The notes beneath the pieces were generated by a model, which made no database searches, was not told the origin of the DNA, and was given only the letters and a program-made list of their open reading frames with translations. A stretch of 64,000 nucleotides of DNA, taken from the NCBI GenBank assembly GCA_963728395.1, contig CAVSJJ010000003.1, forward strand, positions 930,001-994,000. The letters run 5' to 3'. Made by a program: the position numbers and the translations under genes. Numbering within the stretch: the first letter of the stretch is position 1; every line of letters starts with the position of its first letter. Origin of the DNA: CAVSJJ01 sp963728395. Lineage in GTDB: Bacteria > Actinomycetota > Actinomycetes > Actinomycetales > Dermatophilaceae. Shown in pieces: positions 25,386-32,732 of this stretch.

Positions 25386-26144
25386 GTGAGCGTCAACCCC
25401 GGCTGGCCCGTCGCGATCGCCATCGTCCTGCTCCTGGGGTTGACCCTGGCGATGTACGTCGCCGGCGGGCTCCCCCAGCCGCACCGGACGATCCTCGCGG
25501 CGTTCCGGGCCATCGCCCAGCTGAGCATCGCCGCTCTCGTCATCGCCGCCGTCGTCCGCAGCCTCTGGGCGTCGGTCGGGCTGCTCGTCGTCATGTTCGC
25601 GGTGGCCGTGTCCACGACGACGCGGCGGGTCGAGGCGACCCGGGCCTGGCCGTGGACGTCGCTCGCCATGGGCGCCGGCCTGCTGCCCGTCGTCGCGATC
25701 ATCCTGCTCACCCGGACCGTGCCGGTCACGGGCATCGCGCTCGTCCCCGTCGTCGGCATCCTCCAGGGCAACACGATGAACGGGCACACCCTCACCGGGC
25801 GCCGCGCCTTCGCTGCGCTGCGCGAGGAGAAGGGCCAGTACGAGGCGGCCCTCTCCGTCGGGCTCAACCGCGGCCAGGCGATCGGCGAGATCATCCACCG
25901 CCGGGTGCCCGAGGCGCTCATCCCGGGCCTGGACCAGGTCCGGACGGCGGGCGTCGTCACCCTGCCCGGCGCCTTCATCGGGGTCCTCCTCGGCGGCGGC
26001 TCCCCCGCCCAGGCCGCCGCGGCGCAGATCCTCGTCCTGATCGGGATCATGGCGGCCCAGACGACGACGGCCGTCGTGGCCGAGAGCCTCATCCGCCAGG
26101 CCCGGCTGCTGCCCCCCGACCTCGTCGACTCGCTCCGGGAGTGA
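25386..26144 (+). CDS. FetB-like ABC transporter permease (UPF0014)
   Basis: A 252-aa permease with about seven membrane spans. It shows the family's GNTMNGHTLTGRRAF block and the cytoplasmic coupling loop (LNRGQAIGEIIHRRVPEALI), then VVTLPGAFIGVLLGGGSP. The E. coli relative FetB works with the ATPase FetA in iron homeostasis. No ATPase gene adjoins it here, so it is an orphan in this window. A CAGACT at 25373-25378 would place transcription start almost on the GTG, suggesting a very short or absent leader. Confidence 0.85.
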   Translation: MSVNPGWPVAIAIVLLLGLTLAMYVAGGLPQPHRTILAAFRAIAQLSIAALVIAAVVRSLWASVGLLVVMFAVAVSTTTRRVEATRAWPWTSLAMGAGLLPVVAIILLTRTVPVTGIALVPVVGILQGNTMNGHTLTGRRAFAALREEKGQYEAALSVGLNRGQAIGEIIHRRVPEALIPGLDQVRTAGVVTLPGAFIGVLLGGGSPAQAAAAQILVLIGIMAAQTTTAVVAESLIRQARLLPPDLVDSLRE

Positions 26145-26219
26145 GGCCGAGGTCCGTCCGGCGGGTGGGCGGTCCGTCCCGCCCCAGGGCGCACGGATCC
26201 CCTCCCCGCGACGCGCGGG

Positions 26220-27446
26220 TCAGCGGCGTCGCTTGACGAGGTCGACGGCCCCCTCCTGGCTCGGCCCGCCCGGGAGCACCCGGTACCCGGCGCGTCGGTA
26301 GCGCCGGATGTTCCGCTCCACCACCTGGCCGGTGTTGAGCCAGAACGTCTCGACCGTGGGCGGCGCGAGCGACTCCGACAGCTCCAGCAGCCCGCGCCCG
26401 ATGCCCCGACCCTGCAGGTCGGGTGCCACCATGAGCCGGCTCGTCTCCCAGACGCTGGGATCGCCGGGACGCACCCGGCCGCGGACCGAGCCGACGAGCC
26501 GCCCCGGCGAGCCGTCGGCGGCCGGAACGCGGGCGGCATACGCCGTCCACGTCGACAGCGACGTGAGGACGGCCTCGAGGGTCTCGACGAGCGGCGGGAC
26601 GTCCCAGGAGTTCCCCAGCTGACCCTCCGGGAGCCAGCACGCCCGTTGCAGGACGAGGATCTCGGGGGCGTCGGCCGGGGTCGCCGGGCGCACGTCGAGG
26701 TCGGTGAGCGAGCCGACCGCCGCGGCGGGGGCGAGCAGGTCGGGCCGGCGGGCCACGGTGCGCTCCAGCTGCCGGGCGTGCCGCCATGCGGCGATCGCCG
26801 CATGGTCACCGGAGAGGAGCACCGCCGGGACCTCGCGCGCGATCCCGTGGTCGTCCCAGGAGGCGGGCTTGGTGTAGACGGGGTACTCGAGCAACCCGTC
26901 CTCGTGGGACTCCTCGAGGAGTGACGCCGCGTTCCCGACGACGCCGGGCAGAAGCCGGGCGACGGCCTCGACCATGGCGAGCACGGCGACCTCGCCGCCG
27001 CCCAGCACGTAGTCGCCGAGCGAGACGAGGGTGACGTCGAGGCCGAGGGTCTCCGAAGCGTGGTCGTAGACCCGCTCGTCGATGCCCTCGTACCGGCCGC
27101 AGGCGAAGGCGAGCCACGGCTCGGCGGCGAGCTCGTGGGCGAGCGCCTGGTCGAACCGGACGCCGCCGGGGGTGGGCACGAGGAGCCGAGGCCGCTCCCC
27201 GGCACCCGCGGACCGCCCCGCGGCGAGGACGCGGTCGAGCGCCTCGGCCCACGGCTCGGGCTTCATCACCATGCCCGCCCCGCCGCCATAGGGTGTGTCG
27301 TCGACGGTCCGGTGCCGGTCATGGGTGGAGTCGCGCAGGTCGTGCACGACGAGGTCGATGAGCCCGTCGCGGCGGGCCCTGCCGATGAGGGACAGCTCGA
27401 GCGGCGCGAGGTACTCGGGAAAGATCGAGACGACGTCGAGGCGCAC
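26220..27446 (-). CDS. trmD: tRNA (guanine37-N1)-methyltransferase TrmD fused to a GNAT acetyltransferase domain
   Basis: Residues 1 to about 235 are a full TrmD: MRLDVVSIFPEYL, PYGGGAGMVMKPEP, ACGRYEGIDERV and the SPOUT-knot segment LVSLGDYVLGGGEVA. From about 250 to 408 the chain continues as a GNAT N-acetyltransferase (LDVRPATPADAPEILVLQ, VAPDLQGRGIGRGLLEL with the acetyl-CoA P-loop pattern, and a family-like end FWLNTGQVVERNIRRYRRAGY). The join is in one open frame without an internal start that would obviously separate them. TrmD makes m1G37 to prevent frameshifting; the substrate of the GNAT part is unknown. Last gene of the rpsP operon. Confidence 0.93.
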   Translation of the reverse strand: MRLDVVSIFPEYLAPLELSLIGRARRDGLIDLVVHDLRDSTHDRHRTVDDTPYGGGAGMVMKPEPWAEALDRVLAAGRSAGAGERPRLLVPTPGGVRFDQALAHELAAEPWLAFACGRYEGIDERVYDHASETLGLDVTLVSLGDYVLGGGEVAVLAMVEAVARLLPGVVGNAASLLEESHEDGLLEYPVYTKPASWDDHGIAREVPAVLLSGDHAAIAAWRHARQLERTVARRPDLLAPAAAVGSLTDLDVRPATPADAPEILVLQRACWLPEGQLGNSWDVPPLVETLEAVLTSLSTWTAYAARVPAADGSPGRLVGSVRGRVRPGDPSVWETSRLMVAPDLQGRGIGRGLLELSESLAPPTVETFWLNTGQVVERNIRRYRRAGYRVLPGGPSQEGAVDLVKRRR

Positions 27447-27457
27447 CGGCCGCCCCC

Positions 27458-27991
27458 TCAGGCGCTGCCGAGCTCAAGGAGCCCGGGCGGGGCGTCGACG
27501 ACGACCTGGCCCCGCTCGACATCGACCTCGGGGACGAGCTGGGTGACGAACGGGACGAGCGCGCGGCCACCGTCCGGCAGGGCGATCTCGAGGAGGTCCT
27601 GGGCGCCGCCGACGACGAGGCCGACGACCTCGCCGATGCGCTCGCCCGCCGGGTCGAGGACGGCGAGCCCGACGAGCTCGTCCTCGTACCACGCCTCCTC
27701 CTCGTCCTCGCGCTCCTCGCCCTCCTCCTCATCGACGAGCAGCCGGACGCCCCGCAGGCTCTCGGCACCGCTGCGGTCCGGGATCTCCTCGAAGGCGACG
27801 AGCCAGACATCCTGGTGCAGCCGCGCCGAGGCGACGGTCAGCGACCGGGGTACGCCGGAGCCGCGCGCGGCCTCGGTGGCCAGAACGGCCCCGACGGCGA
27901 GGCGGCCGCTCGGGTCGTCGGTATGCAGCCGCACGGTCACCTCGCCGCGCAGACCGTGCGGCTTGCCGATGCGGGCGACGACGCGTTCCAT
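27458..27991 (-). CDS. rimM: Ribosome maturation factor RimM
   Basis: A 177-aa 30S assembly factor. The N-terminal RimM barrel starts VVARIGKPHGLRGEVTVRL, and the PRC-barrel follows (EDELVGLAVLD to the end). Between them lies an acidic Glu-rich insertion (EEEGEEREDEEEAWYEDE). The ATG at 27991 is fixed by the family N-terminus. It precedes trmD by 11 bp. Confidence 0.95.
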   Translation of the reverse strand: MERVVARIGKPHGLRGEVTVRLHTDDPSGRLAVGAVLATEAARGSGVPRSLTVASARLHQDVWLVAFEEIPDRSGAESLRGVRLLVDEEEGEEREDEEEAWYEDELVGLAVLDPAGERIGEVVGLVVGGAQDLLEIALPDGGRALVPFVTQLVPEVDVERGQVVVDAPPGLLELGSA

Positions 27992-28038
27992 GCGCTCCTC
28001 ACATGCGGGGACGGGGCTTCGGGGGTCCTGGGACGGCG

Positions 28039-28086
28039 CCGGGCGGGGTATGCCGGCCGGCGGACCGGCCGGCATACCCCGCCCGG
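28039..28086 (-). repeat. Perfect 22-bp-stem hairpin between the KH gene and rimM
   Basis: Arms 28039-28060 and 28065-28086 are exact reverse complements around a CGGA loop. Each arm contains the GGTATGCC/GGCATACC word. There is no T-run, so it is unlikely to be a simple terminator within this operon; RNA processing, attenuation or protection of the upstream mRNA are the likelier roles. Confidence 0.9.
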
Positions 28087-28111
28087 GTCGTCGCGGGGCC
28101 GGTCGGGCCGG

Positions 28112-28354
28112 TCAGCGGACCCGGTCGGTGTCGACGATGTCGACCCGGACCTGGTGCCCGCCGGCCAGGGCGGTCATGACGGTGCGCAGCGCGCTCGCGG
28201 TCCGCCCGGAGCGGCCGATGACCCGGCCGAGGTCGTCGGGGTGGACCCGGACCTCGAGGACCTCGCCGCGACGCAGCGCCTTGCGGCGCACGACGACGTC
28301 GTCCTTGTGGTCGACGATCCCGGTGACGAGGTGCTCCAGGGCCTCCTCGAGCAC
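28112..28354 (-). CDS. khpA: KH-domain RNA-binding protein (KhpA-like)
   Basis: An 80-aa single KH domain with the GxxG loop in VIGRSGRTASALRTV. The gene between rpsP and rimM is the standard site of this small RNA-binding protein (earlier UPF0109), which in other bacteria pairs with KhpB. The GTG at 28354 starts one base after the rpsP stop. Confidence 0.92.
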   Translation of the reverse strand: MLEEALEHLVTGIVDHKDDVVVRRKALRRGEVLEVRVHPDDLGRVIGRSGRTASALRTVMTALAGGHQVRVDIVDTDRVR

Positions 28355-28355
28355 G

Positions 28356-28862
28356 TCAGGCCTCGCTGTCGGCAGCCGGCTCGGTCTCGGCCGGCTTCTC
28401 GGCGGGTGCCGCGGCGGTCTCGGCGGCCGGGGCGGTCTCGGCGGCCGGGGCCTCCTCGGCCGCCCGGGGGGCGCGCTTGCGCGGCGTCGTGCCCCCGCTG
28501 GCGCCGGCGTCGGCCGACTTGCCGGCGGCCGCGACGGCGGCCTCGTACAGGTCCTTCTTGGACGCGCCGCGGTCCTTGACCCTGAGCGTACCCTCGGCAC
28601 CCGGCAGACCCTTGTACTTCTGCCAGTCACCGGTGACCTTGAGCAGCGCCTCGACGGCCTCGGTCGGCTGGGCGCCCTGACCGAGCCAGTACTGCGCGCG
28701 CTCGGAGTCGATGTCGATGAGCGACGGCTCCTCGGTGGGGTGGTACTTGCCGATCTCCTCGATGGCCCGGCCATCGCGCTTGGTGCGCGAGTCCATGACG
28801 ACGACGCGGTAGAACGGCGCGCGGATCTTGCCCATGCGCTTCAGACGAATCTTGACGGCCAC
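28356..28862 (-). CDS. rpsP: 30S ribosomal protein S16 with an Ala/Glu/Pro-rich tail
   Basis: The N-terminal about 85 residues are a normal bS16 (VAVKIRLKRMGKIRAPFYRV, GKYHPTEEP). The protein reaches 168 aa through a disordered tail with AAETAPAAETA-type repeats, similar in composition to the S2 tail in this window. The GTG at 28862 encodes the conserved start. First gene of the rpsP-KH-rimM-trmD operon. Confidence 0.96.
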   Translation of the reverse strand: MAVKIRLKRMGKIRAPFYRVVVMDSRTKRDGRAIEEIGKYHPTEEPSLIDIDSERAQYWLGQGAQPTEAVEALLKVTGDWQKYKGLPGAEGTLRVKDRGASKKDLYEAAVAAAGKSADAGASGGTTPRKRAPRAAEEAPAAETAPAAETAAAPAEKPAETEPAADSEA

Positions 28863-28998
28863 AGCTGTGGTGTCTCCTGTTTCTGGTTTCGGGGCGGGCA
28901 CGCGTCGGCTCCTGGTGGGGAACACGGGGAGCGGCGAGAGCCCATGTGGACACGCGCGGCCGGGTGAGAGGGGCCCGGCCGGGCGGGTACAACCGAGC

Positions 28999-29028
28999 AT
29001 TGTGCCAGAGAAGGCGTCCCGGCTCTAA
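28999..29028 (-). promoter_or_regulatory. Putative promoter of the rpsP operon
   Basis: On the minus strand -35 TTAGAG (29023-29028) and -10 CACAAT (28999-29004) are 18 bp apart, about 135 nt before the rpsP start. Confidence 0.45.
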
Positions 29029-29046
29029 ACCGTGGCCGCGCACCGG

Positions 29047-29520
29047 TCAGCGGTTGGCCCACGCGTCGGGCGCCTCGGCGAGCGCCCGCACGTCCTCGGG
29101 CAGCTCGTCGCGGAGCAGGGCCTGGAGGGTCACCTCGTCCAGGACGTTGCGCAGGCTGGCCCGGACGGCGACCCATACGGTCGGCAGGGCACCGGCGGGC
29201 TCGTGGTAGGTCGTCTCGTGCGGGCGCAGGCCACGAACCTCGGCGAGCGGCCCGTCGACGGCGCGGAAGACGTCGCCAAGGGTGACCTCGTCCGCGGGCC
29301 GCGAGAGCCAGTAGCCCCCCGCCGACCCTCGGGTGCTCGTGACGAGTCCCGCGCGACGCAGGTCGCGCAGGATCGCCTCGAGGAACTTGCGCGGCAGGCC
29401 CTGGCCCTCGGCGACCTGGTCGGCCGTGACCGGGACCGGCTCATCGCCGCCCTGCCCCTGCGCGGCAGCCAGCACGAGCATGGCGCGGACGCCGTAGTCG
29501 GTCTTGGCGGAGATGTTCAT
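29047..29520 (-). CDS. Rrf2-family transcriptional regulator without Fe-S cysteines
   Basis: A 157-aa winged-helix regulator: MNISAKTDYGVRAMLVLA, the recognition region LPRKFLEAILRDLRRAGLVTSTRGSAGGYWL and a dimerisation helix. It contains no cysteine, so it cannot bind the cluster seen in IscR and NsrR; it resembles the CymR-like branch, which senses sulfur status through a partner or metabolite. An ATG three codons upstream is possible. It is divergent from the TauE exporter and likely regulates it. Confidence 0.88.
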   Translation of the reverse strand: MNISAKTDYGVRAMLVLAAAQGQGGDEPVPVTADQVAEGQGLPRKFLEAILRDLRRAGLVTSTRGSAGGYWLSRPADEVTLGDVFRAVDGPLAEVRGLRPHETTYHEPAGALPTVWVAVRASLRNVLDEVTLQALLRDELPEDVRALAEAPDAWANR

Positions 29521-29652
29521 CGCCCCCATTCTTACCCCACCGGTTCGGCGGTGATGCGGCGTCCCCGAGACCGGTATGCCGCGTCCGCGCAGGTGGGGCG
29601 GCGGGGAGGTGCCTGCGTGGACCATCCTCTTGCGCCCCGGCCACTCCATGTC

Positions 29653-29683
29653 TATATTGTCTAGTTGTTAGGTAGTTTTGATA
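29653..29683. promoter_or_regulatory. 31-bp dyad in the Rrf2-TauE intergenic region, candidate operator
   Basis: TAT-N5-CTA-N9-TAG-N5-ATA is an exact symmetric frame in the only strongly A/T-rich stretch between the two genes, ending 14 bp before the exporter's start codon. Rrf2 dimers usually bind dyads of about this length. Confidence 0.5.
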
Positions 29684-29697
29684 GGAAAGAGCTCTCG

Positions 29698-30624
29698 ATG
29701 CGCCGACTCGTTCTCCTCGCCCTCGTCGGGCTCGCCGCCCAGCTCGTCGACGGCAGCCTCGGCATGGCCTACGGCGTGACGACCACGACCCTCCTGCTCG
29801 CCATCGGCACCAACCCCGCAGCGGCGTCGGCGACGGTGCACCTCGCCGAGATCGGGACGACCCTCGTCTCGGGTGCCTCCCACTGGCGGTTCGGCAACGT
29901 CGACTGGCACGTCGTCGTCAGGATCGGCGTCCCCGGGGCCGTCGGCGCCTTCGCCGGCGCCACCGTCCTGTCCTCCCTCGACACCTCGGTGGCCAAGCCG
30001 CTCATGTCGACGCTGCTCCTCGCCCTCGGCGTCTACCTTCTCGTCCGGTTCACCGGATGGGGGCTGCGGACCGACCGGCTCGGTCACCCGCTCCGCACGC
30101 GCTTCCTCGCGCCGCTCGGCCTCTTCGCCGGGTTCGTCGACGCGACCGGGGGCGGGGGCTGGGGACCGGTCGGGACGCCGGCCCTGCTGGCCAGCGGCCG
30201 GATCGAGCCACGCCGCACGATCGGCTCGATCGACACGAGCGAGTTCCTCGTCTCCGTCGCCGCCAGCCTCGGCTTCCTCGCCGCGCTGGGCACGAGCCGC
30301 ATCGACATGCGCTCCGTCCTCGCCATCCTGCTCGGCGGCGCCGTTGCGGCGCCGATCGCGGCCTGGCTCGTGCGGCGGCTCCCTGCCCGCGTCCTCGGCT
30401 CGGCCGTCGGGGGCCTCATCGTCCTCACGAACCTCCGGACCCTCCTCCAGAGCGACTGGCTGCCGTCGTCGGCGGCACTGCTGTGGAGCACATACGCCGT
30501 CGTCTGCCTCGCGTGGGCCGGTGCCGTGGCCTACTCGCTGCGCGAGCACCGGCGCCTCGAGCGGTTGACGGCGCGCCCCGCCGGGGTGGACGCGCAGGGG
30601 GCGCCGACCCTCCTCGAGGGGTGA
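29698..30624 (+). CDS. TauE/SafE-family (sulfite exporter-like) membrane transporter
   Basis: A 308-aa protein with about eight membrane spans and the family's internal repeat; conserved pieces are VDGSLGMAYGVTTTTLLLA and VDATGGGGWGPVGTPALL. The family exports sulfite, sulfoacetate or related sulfur anions. The ATG at 29698 follows a GGAAAGA site. Placement beside a cysteine-free Rrf2 regulator suggests control by sulfur supply. Confidence 0.88.
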   Translation: MRRLVLLALVGLAAQLVDGSLGMAYGVTTTTLLLAIGTNPAAASATVHLAEIGTTLVSGASHWRFGNVDWHVVVRIGVPGAVGAFAGATVLSSLDTSVAKPLMSTLLLALGVYLLVRFTGWGLRTDRLGHPLRTRFLAPLGLFAGFVDATGGGGWGPVGTPALLASGRIEPRRTIGSIDTSEFLVSVAASLGFLAALGTSRIDMRSVLAILLGGAVAAPIAAWLVRRLPARVLGSAVGGLIVLTNLRTLLQSDWLPSSAALLWSTYAVVCLAWAGAVAYSLREHRRLERLTARPAGVDAQGAPTLLEG

Positions 30625-30632
30625 GTGAGGGG

Positions 30633-30663
30633 CGTGGGGTCCGCCGAGGCGGCGGGCCCCACG
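30633..30663. terminator. Bidirectional hairpin between tauE-like and amidohydrolase genes
   Basis: CGTGGGG-T-CCGCC pairs with GGCGG-G-CCCCACG around a 5-nt loop, with one G-U pair in RNA. It sits between two convergent genes, as expected of a shared terminator, but has no T-run. Confidence 0.55.
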
Positions 30664-30693
30664 TCGGGGGGCGGGTTGGTGGCCCCGGCCTCC

Positions 30694-31782
30694 TCAGCCG
30701 ACGACCCGGCCGCGCAGGACGATGGCCCGCGGCCGGCCGAGGACCTCGAGGCCGGCACGGGGGTCCCCGTCGAGAACGAGCAGGTCGGCGTCCTCCCCCT
30801 CGACGAGCCCGGGCCGACCGAGCCAGGCGCGAGCCCCCCAGGAGCCGGCCGCGAGCGCCTGCGTGGCGGAGAAGCCGGCTGACACGAGCTCGCGCATCTC
30901 GTCGACGACGAGCCCGTGCCGCAGGGAGCCCCCCGCATCGGTCCCGACGTAGACCGGGATACCGGCCTCGCGGGCGGCGCGGATCGTCTCGTGCCGCCGG
31001 GAGTGCAGGTCGAGCATGTGCCGGTGGTAGTCGGGGTACTTCTCCCGCGCCGTCTCGGCGATGGCCGGGAAGGTCGCGATGTTGACCAGCGTCGGCACGA
31101 TGGCGATCCCCCGCCGCGCGAAGTCCTCGATCGTCGCCGGCCGCAGGCCGCAGGCGTGCTCGACACAGTCCGAACCCGCGGCCGCGAAGTCCTCGAGGGA
31201 CTCCTCGCCGAAACAGTGCGCGGTGACCCGCGCCCCCTCGGCATGGGCGGCGGCGATCGCCTCGGTCAGGACGTCCCGCGGCCAGCACGGCGAGAGGTCG
31301 CCGCGCTCCCGGTCGATCCAGTCACCGACGAGCTTGACCCATCCATCACCGGCCCGGGCCTCGGCGACGACGCGGCTCACGAGCTGCTCGGGCTCCACCT
31401 CGTGGGCGTAGTTGCGGATGTACCGCTTGGTCCGGGCGATGTGCCGGCCGGCCCTGATGATCTTCGGCAGATCGTCGCGTTCGTCGATCCACCGGGTGTC
31501 GGCGGGCGAGCCGGCGTCACGGATGAGGAGCGCCCCCGCGGCCCGGTCGCCGAGGGCCTGCTCCTCGGTGCGGTCCCGGTCGACGGCGCCCTCCTTGGCC
31601 AGCCCGATGTGGCAGTGCGCGTCGACGAGCCCGGGAACGACCCACCCGGCGAGGGTCTCGGTCCGCACGTCCGGCGCGCTCGGCCGCTCGAAGGTCAGCC
31701 GGCCGCCGACGACCCAGGCCTCGGGTCGGACCTCGTCCGGTCCGACGAGGACGGGTCCGGTCAGGTGCAGGGCGGCGTCCAT
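30694..31782 (-). CDS. Amidohydrolase-superfamily protein
   Basis: A 362-aa metal-dependent hydrolase of the imidazolonepropionase/dihydroorotase-like type. Metal ligands are visible in VDAHCHIG (HxH), at a Lys in WVKLVGDWIDRE, His in VTAHCF and VEHACG, and Asp in VYVGTDAGGS. No signal peptide. Substrate cannot be deduced from sequence. It is monocistronic, convergent with the exporter gene. Confidence 0.85.
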   Translation of the reverse strand: MDAALHLTGPVLVGPDEVRPEAWVVGGRLTFERPSAPDVRTETLAGWVVPGLVDAHCHIGLAKEGAVDRDRTEEQALGDRAAGALLIRDAGSPADTRWIDERDDLPKIIRAGRHIARTKRYIRNYAHEVEPEQLVSRVVAEARAGDGWVKLVGDWIDRERGDLSPCWPRDVLTEAIAAAHAEGARVTAHCFGEESLEDFAAAGSDCVEHACGLRPATIEDFARRGIAIVPTLVNIATFPAIAETAREKYPDYHRHMLDLHSRRHETIRAAREAGIPVYVGTDAGGSLRHGLVVDEMRELVSAGFSATQALAAGSWGARAWLGRPGLVEGEDADLLVLDGDPRAGLEVLGRPRAIVLRGRVVG

Positions 31783-31910
31783 CCTCCGACCCTACCCACG
31801 GCGCCCCGGCAGGCCGCCGCCCCACCCCGCATCACCGAAGGGTGGGAATCTGTTCCTTCCGCGCCGTCCGAAGGGACCGATCCCCACCCCCCGGGGGCCG
31901 GCTCGGCTCG

Positions 31911-32732
31911 CTAGCGGACGGCGAGGACCCGTCGGAGGGTCTCGATGACGACATCGGGGGCGTCGGTGTGGACCCAGTGCCCGGCGCCGTTGACGGTGAC
32001 CAGGCGGGCCCGGGGGAACAGCGCGCGCATCCCGTCGACGTCCTCGTCCCGCACGTAGCCCGACTGCGACCCCGCGAGCCAGACGACCGGGCCGTCCCAG
32101 GTGCGACCCAGCTCGGGAAAGTCGGCGATCCGCGACTCGCTTCCCCGCTCGATGTCCTCGTGAAGCAGGTCGAGGTTGACCCGCCAGGACCACGAATGGC
32201 CGGCATGCCGCAGGTTCTGCAGGAGGAAGCCGCGCACCCCCGGGTCCGGCTCGGTCGCGGCGAACCGCTCATCGGCGTCCGAACGACCGGCGAGCTCCTG
32301 CAGCGGCAGGGCCCGCATCTCGCTGACGTAGTCCCGGAACCGGTCGAGGTCGCCGTAGTCCTTCGGCGCGATGTCGACGACGACGAGGCTGCGGACGAGC
32401 TCGGGATGCAGCAGCGTCAGGACCATGGCGACCTTGCCCCCGAGGGAGTGCCCCACGAGGACCCACTCCTCGCCCGGCGCGACGGCCGACAGCGACTCGG
32501 CGACGCGGGCGGCATACCCCTCGAAGGAGAAGGTCTCGCTCCACGGTGAGTGGCCGTGGTCGGGCAGGTCGACGAGGAGGCAGCGGGCGCCGGTGCCGTC
32601 CGGCCCGGCGAGCGCCTTGGCGACGCCGGTCCAGTTGCGCCCCTGTCCGAACAGACCGTGCAGGAAGGCGACCCGCGGTCCCGCCGTGCCCGTGGCGAGC
32701 GTGTGCAGCCCGTCCGAGCGTCGATCGGTCAC
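31911..32732 (-). CDS. Alpha/beta hydrolase (YbfF/ABHD11-like esterase)
   Basis: A 273-aa hydrolase beginning VAFLHGLFGQGRNW, as in the YbfF/ABHD11 group. The nucleophile elbow is VLVGHSLGGKVAM, the acid is expected near VVVDIAPKDYGD or the later Asp, and the His is in GAGHWVHTDAP. Its GTG overlaps the ffh TGA (GTGA), so it is co-translated with ffh, an unusual partner. Substrate unknown, probably a short-chain ester or thioester. Confidence 0.88.
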   Translation of the reverse strand: MTDRRSDGLHTLATGTAGPRVAFLHGLFGQGRNWTGVAKALAGPDGTGARCLLVDLPDHGHSPWSETFSFEGYAARVAESLSAVAPGEEWVLVGHSLGGKVAMVLTLLHPELVRSLVVVDIAPKDYGDLDRFRDYVSEMRALPLQELAGRSDADERFAATEPDPGVRGFLLQNLRHAGHSWSWRVNLDLLHEDIERGSESRIADFPELGRTWDGPVVWLAGSQSGYVRDEDVDGMRALFPRARLVTVNGAGHWVHTDAPDVVIETLRRVLAVR

